A stretch of 64,000 bases of DNA from Juglans regia (lineage: Eukaryota; Streptophyta; Magnoliopsida; Fagales; Juglandaceae): positions 13,392,586 through 13,456,585 of the forward strand of contig NC_049905.1 of NCBI RefSeq assembly GCF_001411555.2, written 5' to 3'. Below the pieces are notes generated by a model. It was not told where the DNA came from and searched no databases. It saw only the letters and a list, made by a program, of their open reading frames with translations. Each line of letters begins with the position of its first letter. Position 1 is the first letter of the stretch. Made by a program: the position numbers and the translations under genes. This document shows positions 33,900 to 44,505 of the stretch, piece by piece.

Positions 33900-35132
33900 A
33901 TGGAGAAAGATCTTGAGAAGATGTGTGGAAAACTATCCCTGACTGATCAGGAAGAGGAAGTCGTGGTAGTGGATGAAGAGTCTCTAGATGGTGTGCTAGG
34001 TAGAAGTGAAAAATGTCTGTTGTTTAAACTGTTCACTGATAAACAGTTTAATAAGGAGGCGTTTAAGAGTACTATGAAGCGTCTATGGCGCCCTGGTAAG
34101 TCTATCTCCATTCGAGATGTTAGTGCTAATCTATTTATTGCTAAATTTGAGGATCCATGGGATAAAGAATGCGTTTTTAGAGAGGGACCTTGGGCTTTTG
34201 ATAAGCACTTGGTTCTCACAAATGAGGTGGATGGGTTGCAGCAGGTACATCAGGTTACTTTCCCTGAGGCGCTCTTCTGGGTTCGTATCCATGATCTCCC
34301 GATTATGGCTAGGAACTGGAAGATGGGACACATAGTAAGGAAGGAAGTTGGTAGTGTGGTGGAGGTCGATTTGGAGAAGGATGCACTGGCCTGGGGGGAG
34401 TACCTACGTATCAGGGTAAAGTTGGATGTTACTAAGCCCTTGTTACGTGGTAAGAAGGTTTGTGTGGGATCTTCAAATCCCTTCTGGGTTCGGTTCTCTT
34501 ATGAACGACTTCCAAATTTTTGCTACATATGTGGTACACATGGTCATAATCATAAGGAGTGTAATCAGTGGAGGCCATTGATGGACAAGTTTTCAGTCTC
34601 TGAGTTTCCATATGGTCCCTGGTTGCATGCAGGGAACTTTGGCGAATATAGAGGACCTATACACAGGAGGCAGAGAAACCATGATGGTAGTAGTTCTCCG
34701 ATGAAACATGGGCCAGACCAGTCTACTGGAGAATCTTCGAGTGATCGAAACGTAACTGCTTCCGAGGATAACGTGGGAGCGGCAGATATTGTGGAGGAAA
34801 GTTTGGATAACGGCCAAGCTGGTGATAATTGTCAGGTTCCGTTACTAGATATTCGCAAGGTGGCTTCTGTAACTGATGCGGATAAGGTGGCGAGTAGTTT
34901 GGCAACTGATCAAAGTCACGATAAGATGAAACTAGTAACTGATGAGGGTGTAATGGAGAGTTGCATGGCAACAGAGCAAAGTCAACAAAAGTTGAAATTT
35001 GTAACTGCTGTGAAAGTTAAGGGCCATGCAGTTGCATCTCGACAGAAGGGTATTTGTGACATTTCAACAGTGAAGGCTAACATTTCCCAGGATGCGGTGG
35101 TGGCTAGAACACAGCCCCACCGAGCTCAATGA
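33900..35132 (+). CDS. L1 ORF1: DUF4283 / CCHC_4 nucleic-acid-binding protein
   Basis: A 410-residue open frame starts MEKDLEKMCGKLSLTDQ. Residues about 35-185 match DUF4283 (RSEKCLLFKLFTDKQFNKEA, later WDKECVFREGPWAFDKHLVL). A CCHC_4 zinc knuckle follows with C208, C211, H216 and C221 (CYICGTHGHNHKEC). The C-terminal third is Ser/Lys/Glu-rich and variable, with short repeats of the CMATEQSQ/LATDQSH type. ORF1 proteins coat the LINE RNA and have nucleic-acid chaperone activity. The start at 33900 is the first ATG; an upstream GTG in frame is not needed. It overlaps ORF2 by four bases, so ORF2 may be translated by termination-reinitiation. Confidence 0.92.
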   Translation: MEKDLEKMCGKLSLTDQEEEVVVVDEESLDGVLGRSEKCLLFKLFTDKQFNKEAFKSTMKRLWRPGKSISIRDVSANLFIAKFEDPWDKECVFREGPWAFDKHLVLTNEVDGLQQVHQVTFPEALFWVRIHDLPIMARNWKMGHIVRKEVGSVVEVDLEKDALAWGEYLRIRVKLDVTKPLLRGKKVCVGSSNPFWVRFSYERLPNFCYICGTHGHNHKECNQWRPLMDKFSVSEFPYGPWLHAGNFGEYRGPIHRRQRNHDGSSSPMKHGPDQSTGESSSDRNVTASEDNVGAADIVEESLDNGQAGDNCQVPLLDIRKVASVTDADKVASSLATDQSHDKMKLVTDEGVMESCMATEQSQQKLKFVTAVKVKGHAVASRQKGICDISTVKANISQDAVVARTQPHRAQ

Positions 35133-38100
35133 AGATCCTTAGTTGGAATACACGAGGGCTTGGGAACCCTCATGGTATTCGTACTCTTGCTGATTTACTC
35201 AGAAGAGAAGATCCCGATGTTTTGTTTTTGCAAGAAACAAAACTGAATGCTGCAAAAATGGAATTCTATAGAGTTAGATTTAAGTTTAATTGCTGCTTAA
35301 CTGTTGATGCGGCTGGTAGAAGTGGGGGCCTTGCTTTATTATGGAAGCAAGATGTGCCTCTGTCCATTTTGAGTTATTCAGCATCACATATTGATGCTAT
35401 GGTAACTGACATGACACGAACCTGGTACATGATAGGTCTATATGGTCAACCTGATACTGCAAGACGGATGGAAACTTGGAATCTACTAAGAAGTTTGAGG
35501 AGGTATCCTGAGGAGGCTTGGCTTGTATTTGGAGACTTCAATGAAATTTTATCAGTACAGGAAAAATGGGGGGGAAGAGATCGACCACAACAGCAAATGG
35601 TTGATTTCCAACAAATGATTTTAGATTGTGAGTTAAGGGACCTTGGTTTCTGTGGTCCACAATATACTTGGTGCAATGGTAGACAAGATATGGCTCGTGT
35701 TTATGAGAGACTGGATAGATTCCTTGGAAATGTATCTTGGTGTAATCTGTTCACTAGAGCCTCAGTCACTCATGGTTCTATCTCTTATTCTGATCACCTC
35801 CCACTATGGATTGAGCTGGAGGGCCCCCAGTCAAGACGAGGAGGTGCTAAGCCTTTTAGGTTTGAGGCAATGTGGATTGGTGAAATTGAATGTTCAAGAA
35901 TTATACAGCAGGAGTGGCTTGCTGCAGTTTCCTCAAATGGAATGCAGGGTGTTATGGACTTTATTTATAGTTGTAGCAGTAAGTTACAAAGGTGGAACAA
36001 ATCAAAGTTTGGTAAGGTCCAGGTCAAGCTGAAAGAAGCAAAGCACAAACTCTTCATGGAACAAAGTAAGGATCCAACAGCATTAAATACAAAGGAGATT
36101 GATGAAGCTTTAGTTGAAGTTCAGAAATGGATGGAGAGGGAGGAGATAATGTGGAAACAGAGATCAAGAGCTCTATGGTTAGCAGAAGGGGATCAGAATA
36201 CTAAGTTTTTCCATGCTAAAGCATCTCAAAGAAAGAGAAAGAATGGCTTATCAAAACTAATGGATGCCAGTGGCTGTTGGCAGGAGGGAGAACATTGTGA
36301 CAGACTAATTGTTAATCACTTTTCTTCCTTGTTTACTTCTGCAGGATCTAGAGATCAGGAAGTGATTCTTGATAAAATGGAGAGGAAGGTCTCAAATGAG
36401 ATGAATGTCGAACTTATTAAACCCTTCACAGCTGGTGAAGTTCTTCAAGCATTGAAAGAGATGCATCCCAACAAAGCACCAGGGCCTGATGGTATGCCAC
36501 CTCTCTTTTTCCTGAAATTTTGGCCTGACATTGGTACATCCATTACAAATGCTGTTCTACAAGTTTTGAATCATGGAGAAATGCCTCAAGCTCTCAATCA
36601 CACTTTCATCACTCTGGTCCCTAAGAAGAAGAGTCCTCAAACAGTAAATGACCTTAGACCAATTAGTTTATGTAATGTTACATATAAACTAATTTCTAAG
36701 GTCATTGCTAATAGAATCAAGCAAGTGTTACCTGTGATCATCTCAGATACTCAATCCTCTTTCATACTTGGCAGACTCATCACGGATAATGTACTAGTGG
36801 CCTATGAAGTTTTAGACTATTTGAAGAGAAAGAAGAAAGGAAAGAAAGGTTTTATGTCTATCAAGCTTGATATGAGCAAAGCTTATGATAGAGTCGAATG
36901 GAGTTTTATTGAATCTGTTATGAGCAAATTGGGATTCCATGAGAAGTTAATTCAGCTTGTGATGATGTGTGTGAGGACTCCTACTTTTTCAATCCTAATT
37001 AATGGCTCTCCTACTGGTCTTATTGTTCCTTCTAGAGGGTTGAGGCAAGGAGATCTTATTTCTCCTTATCTATTCCTCTTGTGTACTGAAGGTTTGATTA
37101 GCCTTTTGAGAGAGGCTGAAAGAACTAATGCTGTTACTGGATTACAGATTTGTCGTGGAGCTCCTAAACTGAATAATCTGCTTTTTGTAGATGATAGCTT
37201 GATTTTCTGTAATGCTGATGTGGAAACAAATGTAAGGTTGCAAACTCTTTTAGAGCAATATGAAGTTGCCTCAGGTCAGCAGTTGAATAGAGGGAAAACA
37301 ACAATGGTTTTTAGTGCTAATGTGAATCAGCACAACAGGCATGCTATTATGAATTTGTGGTGCTCAACTCAATTGCAACACTATGACAAGTACCTTGGGC
37401 TACCAACTATGGTGGGCAGGTCCAAATTGAGGGCATTTGCAGGCATTAAGCACAAAGTTTGGCTCAAGTTGCAAGGTTGGAAGGGGAATATGTTCTCTCA
37501 AGGGGGTAAGGAGATCCTCGCAGTAGCTATGGAAATTCCATCTTATGCCATGAGTTGTTTTAAGCTTCCACCAAGGCTTTGCTCTGATATAGAGAGTGTG
37601 ATGGCAAGGTATTGGTGGGGTCAGAAGCAGGAGGAGAGAAAGATCCATTGGCTAAGCTGGAAGAAGATGTGCAATTCGAAATTTGTGGGAGGCATGGGGT
37701 TCAAGGAGCTTGAGGTTTTCAATATGGCTTTGTTGGCAAAACAAGCTTGGAGATTATTGCAAAATAAGGATAGTTTATTCCATAAAATGTATGCAGCTCG
37801 ATATTTTTCTGATGGGAATCTGTTGAAGCTTCTCTTGGAGGAAATCCTTCCTATGCTTGGAGGGGTATTTGGGAAGCAAAGAGGCTGCTAGTGCAAGGTG
37901 GCAGATGGAATGTGGGAAATGGAAGTTTAATCCATATTTTGAATGATGTTTGGCTACCTGGATTTAGAAATTTGAGACAAGCACTGGGATATGAACAGAG
38001 TACTGAACATAGTAGCCAGCTGGACAATAAAGTGTTCTCTCTTATTGATCAAAGTACTAAATGGTGGGATATTGCCAATGTTAGAGCTCTTTTCAATCCA

Positions 38101-39261
38101 AACATGGTGGAGGCTATACTTAGATTGCATCCAAGTCATACTGGTGCTGCTGATCATTGGCTGTGGGAACATGAGAAGTCAGGTTCTTTTTCTGTCAAAA
38201 GTGCTTACAGTTTCTTTAAAACTATCTTGCAATCAGAACATGGGGAATCCTCTAATGGGGCTGTGATGAAAAAATTCTGGACTGCTCTATGGAAGTTACA
38301 AGTTCCTCATAAAGTTAAGGTTTTTGCATGGAGGGCGTGTAAGGATTGTTTATCAACAAAGGCAAACCTAATCAAAAGAAAACTGGACATTGAAGGAAAA
38401 TGTTGCTTTTGTCAACATCCATTAGAGGATTTGAGGCATGTGCTGATATTATGCCCTTCCACCTATGGTTTTTTAAGGAGTAGGTTTGTTGTTTTCCAAA
38501 ATGGTGACCAAATCAGCTCTTTTCTCACTACTGCAATGGATATTTTATTCAAGGGCAATTCTGAGGATCTGTCGGATTTCTTCTTGATGGTTTGGGCTTT
38601 TTGGTTCAGAAGGAACAAAATGGTTCATGAACAGATTGCTTTACCACTTCAGCAGGTTATTGGATTTGCTTTTACAAAGAAATTGCATAGTATTGTGGTT
38701 AGACAGCAGTTGGGGAACCATATTTCTAAAAACATGGTGTATAGATGGTCACCCCCTCCAGAAGACTCTCTTAAGCTAAACATTGATGGGGCTCTCTTTT
38801 TTGATTTAAAAAAAGCTGGTATGGGCGCGATTTTGAGGAACCATATGAGTGAAATTCTTATGGCATGTAGTAGAGTGGAATCTGTTTCTCTGGAACCAGA
38901 ACAAGTTGAAGCTGTGGCTTTATTGAGAGGCCTTCAATTGTGCATGAGCTTGCGTATACCAAAGCTGATAATTGAAAGTGACTGTTTGTTCCAAGTTGAA
39001 GAGGTTAATAGATCATTTGAGTCAAATGCAGCTATACGATCTGTGGTAGCAGAGGTAAAAGGATTAATGCAAACTTTTCCTCATTGCAGCTTTCAACATT
39101 GCAGTAGATTCACAAATGAGGCTGCCCATCGACTTGCAAGACATGCTTGGTCTATTGAAGATATGCTTATTTGGTGGAATAGTGTACCTCCTTTCATTGA
39201 GAATGTCATTTTCATTGATCAACACTATTGTAACCTATCTCAAGGTGTTATGCCTTTATGA
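35129..39261 (+). pseudogene. L1 ORF2: endonuclease-reverse transcriptase-RNase H polyprotein, one frameshift
   Basis: The apurinic-type endonuclease occupies residues about 1-230: N7 in MKILSWNTRG, E36 in LQETKLN, D136/N138 in GDFNEI, and SDH at 221-223. The reverse transcriptase runs about 445-710, with KAPGPDG, LDMSKAYDRVEW (Asp581), RGLRQGDLISPYLF and the active-site box FVDD (686-689), where most plant L1s have FADD. A one-base deletion near 37822 in a GTTGAAGCT context ends the first frame at 37891. The next frame continues as SLGGNPSYAWRGIWEAKRLL, a zf-RVT zinc domain (CCFCQHPLEDLRHVLILCP) and an RNase H domain with IDGALF, the E of VEAVALL, IESDC and NEAAHRLARHA, ending at 39261. About 1377 residues would result without the deletion. 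This copy cannot retrotranspose in cis. Confidence 0.93.
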
Positions 39262-39304
39262 AATGAATGTTCTTTTCTATCAAAAAAAAAAAAAAATCAG
39301 CAAT

Positions 39305-39971
39305 TGGAATTGAAACATCATCCATCATTAAGATAGCGCACGGTCTACTCACAAGTCGTGCGTTGGTCGTTCTCCTTTCATAGTCATCATCGTTATTAAT
39401 AATGAAGGAAGAAATTTATTCTTTTTAAGATTATTGATATTTTTTTTGTATATGTATAATATTAATCGAGTTACACGTGTTTTTATAACATTCATTCACC
39501 TCATTAGTGGCCTAGCAAACAGTGGGAGATTTATGTGACATTAATGACAGAGGATGTATCCATTTCTTTCAAAAGTAGTACTATGCGGGACTTATACACC
39601 AAGACTATAAATAGAATTAAATAGATGAAAAGTAAGCAGTGTTACTCTCATCACAATGGTCGGATCTTAATCAAAGGTGCTAAATCTTGATTGTTGAAAT
39701 AATAACGATTCTTCAAATACCAGATTCTTCAACCAAAGAAGTTGTGGGCAATCTTTCAGATGGTTTTTTTTGAACACCTTATCTTAGACCTATAATGTTC
39801 TTTTGTCTTACAAGATACTCTAAGTTGTCAAGCACTTATTTTATCTTTAGTTCTATTTTCTTAACAAAGGGTACTTAAGAGAATTAGAGATGGCTTTTCG
39901 TACCTTGCTTGTAACCAACTCAACAGTCAACATAATGTGTTGGAGCAAAGGAATCAAACAAAAAGGGAAAC
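39305..39971. other. Right flank of the LINE; TNL-upstream-like DNA, then unassigned
   Basis: About 39305-39410 matches the DNA at 27905-28020 (for example GGTCTAC.CA..AGTCG then TTCTCCTTTC.TAGTCAT), a further copy of the TNL-upstream repeat into which the LINE inserted. The remainder to 39971 has no recognised feature. Confidence 0.5.
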
Positions 39972-42559
39972 AGTAACGCCCCGACCCCGAGGGTCCGGAG
40001 AGTTAACTATAATACATGACAATCAATTCCAACATTTCTAAAACTCTTCCAAAACCTTCAAATCAAATGTAAACACTTCAAATTTAGTTAACCAAATATA
40101 CTCGTATATAAAATCCTCAATATAGAAACCCCAAAAATTACCAACTTATCTACATGTCACTTAAACTCACATTTCAATAATGTAATTATCAAAAATAACC
40201 AATACTCATCGAAAACTTTCTATTCTTAATCCACTATTCTTAACTCATCTCACCCAATCCTTCATAGTCTTGATCCTCAACTGAAATATCTAAAAATCAT
40301 CTGAAAATATTGGAGATAAGAGGGGATGAGTTATCAACAACTCAGTAAACAGATAACATATACTAGTATGCAAACATGAGCATTTACTGATTTCAGAATG
40401 TAGAACAAAACACTTTATTTTCAGAATGCAGAGTCAGAACATGTTATCAAAAATATCAGAGTTCAAAGATATTCTTATTCAAATTCTTTTGGCATAGCAT
40501 AACCGACCACCATCGTACCAGAGTATCATATTATATCAGAGGCCATGTTTAACTCCTGTGGTAGGGTTGTGCAAACCCCAATAGCTAACCGAGCAGAAAC
40601 AGAATGTGAATCTTCTCCTTATTTATTCTCGGAGCCCCGAGTGTGCACACAGGAAAGGCCACCAGAAAACCACTTTGTTTGCAAAGTGGGTGCACCAGAA
40701 ACAGAACAGTTGGTACCAACCCAAACAGAAGCCACTATTAGCACCCGTGGTAGGTCAAATAGGTCACCATCCACAAACCACATCCCGATTCAAACTGTCA
40801 TTCCAAAAGTTTTCAGAAATTACATCATATCAAAGTACAGAATATCTTCAGAACAGAATAGAGTTTTCAGAAATCACATCATATCAGAGTACAAACTATC
40901 TTTAGAACATAACATAGTTTTCAGAAAGCACAAAACATAATTTTAGGCACAAACTTTCATATTCGCTCTCTTTTGCACAATTCAGAAGTAAAATGAAAAA
41001 TAGCTCATATCTACACCAGTCATGCCAGAAAATATTTTATTCTTAAACAGAATCTCATGAGTAATGCAGAACAAATAATTGAGATAGTTCAAATCTCTTT
41101 TCATAACAAAACATGCATATTTTCAAAAATCAACATCAGTCTATTTTATTTTTATGCAAATCTAGCATAGGAACCCTGCTTACCTGGACAACTTAGCATT
41201 TCAAAATTTTCCTAAAAAATTCCGAGTCGACTATAAATCGTCACTTATAAAAATAATCACATAATTTCAGTAAGTTTTCAATCAATCACGGGTTTCGATA
41301 TTTAAGCCTAAGCTTCTAAAATAACCTATTTTAATTCCTCAAAACTTAGAACCCTCATAATCCCAAAATATATCATCACTTCCTAAAATTACCAATATCC
41401 AACATAACCCACATCAAACACAAAACACAAATATTTAAATCCGAAACAGCCAACAAATCTCATAGCATATACCAATCACACAAACAACTCCATCATCAAA
41501 TCCAACCGACCCCCATACTCCTCGGACTCAGTCCGGCAAAACCAACCAATTCACAGTAAATATGAGTTAGTGCAAAAATACGTTTAAATCTCAAAATTTC
41601 TTCGGAAAAATACTTACAATGCTATAATATAATTTTTTAAAGATCACGAAACTGCAAGAAGCGACAACGCAGCAACAAAACAGTGCCAAATGCATTGTGG
41701 CCGTGGGTCTTAAAAACTCACTTTTGAATGGGGACAAACGAAGACCCGAGATTGCTAGGGTAGGGCTTAGGGATGTTGGTGAAGCTAGTGATAGTGGTGG
41801 TTGGCCATGGGTGGCGGCGTAAAGGGTGGTTAAAGACCAAAAATACCCAAATCAGAAATGGGGTTGGGTCCATTGGGTTGCTAGGAGGTCGAGGATAAAG
41901 TGGTGAAGGAATGGTGGCCGGAGGTGGCGCGACGGCAGAGCGCGAACACAAGAGGTGCCGCAGCTTGGTGTTGCATGTGGGGGATAATGGCAACGCGGGA
42001 GGAGCTGAGATTGGAGGGGAGGGGTCGCCGGCAGGTGGGGAAGGAGGTGGGCTGGGCGGTGTCGTCGGACGGTGGCGCACGGCAGCCGGCTGGGGAGGAG
42101 ACGCAACGCACGGGAAGAGAGGAAAAGAAGTCCTTTGCGCGTGGGAGAGAAGTAGAGGAGAAAAAGGAGAAAAGAAAATGAGGGGAAAAAGAAAAAGAGG
42201 AAGAAAAGAAAAAAGGAGGAAAATAAAAAGTGAGGAAAAGAAATGAGGTCCAATCCTCACATCTTGGGTCATAAAAATGTTCCAACGGAAATAATTTCAA
42301 AATAGCAAGTAAAATAAAATAATTCAAACGTAATGATTAAAATGAAAATAAATAATTAAATCCAACAACAAGTTAATTTAATATGAAAAGAAAATTAAAT
42401 GCATAACAATAATTAATATTAAGGAAACATGTCAAATTTAATTTTCACAAATTAAAAATCATAAAAATAATCCCACTAAAATCTGAAAATTTAAAACAAG
42501 ATAATCAATTTTTAAATTAAGAACGAATAATCCTTCAATTAAAAATACGGGGTGTTATA
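39972..42559 (-). repeat. 3' LTR of the LARD element
   Basis: On the plus strand it starts AGTAACGCCCC (first base altered from T) and ends GGGGTGTTATA (G to A in the TG dinucleotide). It differs from its partner by a few percent of substitutions and lacks about 40 bases present at 46411-46450, apparently lost between two GGGGTTG words. Confidence 0.88.
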
Positions 42560-44505
42560 TTCTCCCCCCTTAAAAAAATTTCGTTCTCGAAATTTGTAAA
42601 GTCAAACATCACGCTAAAGCAGGATACAAGATACAACCCAAAACACGCTCGAAAAGACCATACCATCAACAACTCCCAACAAGCATAAGTAATGTTCTCT
42701 CAAGTCTGTTTCCATAGATGATTGCATCATACTCGTATTAGTCCCTCAGTGGCACAACACGTCCAGTATTCCTAGGGTGGCTATGATATTTAAAATCTCA
42801 TTTTTCCACAAGAGCCTTAATACAACATTCAAGGAATCCCAATGATTAATAGCTCTATTTGATAATCTATACCAACCTCAATTGACTCCTACGGTATAAC
42901 TTCCAAATCTTCATTATATTCTACCTTTGGTAATCTAATGGTCACTGCCAAAGTTAACCATCAATAACATAATTGGTACAACTGAGTGATTGGTCTCCAA
43001 CTACAAGTATCGCTTCAAAAATTCAAGTCACGACTAATTTCTCAAAATCAACACAAAATTTGAACTCCTAATTAAAACCAAAATATCACGCTCTTACTGC
43101 GTACTCTGATAATTCGCCACATGCATAAAATTTATGTCCTCATAAAAACAACACCATCGAGTACAAGGTGGCTCCAAACCTACTGACCAGAAAACTCTTA
43201 TCACATTTTGGTAGAAAAATGCTTGATCTCCCAAAACCATAAATTATTTCACTTTTTCCTCAAAATCACCAAGAATGCCTTCTTGAATCTACACCAACTA
43301 TCATCCTTAAATTGATATGGATCAAATCCCAAAACCTGCCATTATAACCCCGAACTAATAACAATCATTATCCAAACTAGATCAATACCTTCAATCTACA
43401 AAGAAATAATCTCCTTGAAAATCCCTATATCAATAACTCAACTCTAATCAACCTCATTTTAATGGTCACACACTAATCAGTCTCCAAAATAAAACAAGCT
43501 AGCACACCAAGCTTGTAGAATTAAAAACTTAAATCTTATTTCAATTCAGTCATTCGAATCTGTAATTCTAAAACCTTAAATTATACCAGAATCATTTTTC
43601 GAAATCTATCAGATCGATGAACTTATATCCAATAATAAAACAATCGACTCCCGAAACTTTCAAAATCTAAAATATTAAATGATAACAATCATTTCCTAAA
43701 GTCTGCAAAACTTTAAACTTTTGGTGAAATTCCCGTAAATCTGTCGTTAAAGTTTATTGGACTTACAACCTCCTATTCTAAAGCCTCGTGTCATACATCC
43801 ACGAAATCGAAAACCTCAAATATCCTACTCCCCAAATAGATCACCCAGACCATGCCGTTCCTTTGAAACCTTGATATTATAAAAGCAAACCAAGTCGATA
43901 AAAGTTCAAGCCTACTACGCTAAATATAACAATAGTGTTCTCAGTCGTACCATCTTCCGGCCATAACTTAATCTTTAACCCACTTTTCAGTTTCGAACGA
44001 AACGAACAAAATAAAATAAACTTAATAAATAAAATAACATAATTTCAATTCAAATAAAATAAAATCAAACAAAACCAAATAAATTCAATTTAAATAAAAA
44101 TAATAATTTCAAATTAAACCTTTAAACTTTTCTGGTACTGCACATATAGTTTTACCTATTCTTAGCCATATCTTTAACCAACTCATATAGTCATTCCTAT
44201 CATCTCATATTGAAACCCAACATCGCTCTAAACTCCAGTACATCTTTAGAATCTAAACCACAAAAATCTAAACCTTAAATCTTAAAAAGATTATCTCTTA
44301 TAGTCAACAAAGTAAGCTTGTCGGATCTAAAATCCCTAAACCTCAAAACCTCAAAACTCAATCATAAAGTCTGCAGTTCCATAAAATTAGCTCTTATTCT
44401 TTACAAATCCACACCTCAAATCTGAAGTTTCTTCCTAAACCCACGGACATCCAAAACTCAAATGTTTTTAGTCTGCAGAGCCTCAAACCTGGCTCTGATA
44501 CCAAC
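42560..44505 (-). other. Non-coding interior of the LARD element, with PBS and PPT
   Basis: AT-rich, C-rich on the plus strand, with many stops in all frames and no gag, protease, RT or integrase words. The primer-binding site lies at 44491-44503 and the polypurine tract at about 42562-42573, both in minus-strand sense. Confidence 0.85.

Larger units (their letters stand above)
33768..39296 (+). mobile_element. Full-length L1-type LINE (about 5.5 kb)
   Basis: It has a short 5' leader, ORF1, ORF2 overlapping ORF1 in an ATGA (35129-35132), a very short 3' tail and a poly(A) run ending about 39296. Target duplications AAAATCAGCAAT lie at 33756-33767 and about 39293-39304 (the initial A residues merge with the tail). 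The target-like DNA after 39304 (GATAGCGCACGGTCTACTCA) matches sequence at 27940-27960. Only one frame lesion was found in 5.4 kb, so this is a young copy. Confidence 0.93.
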
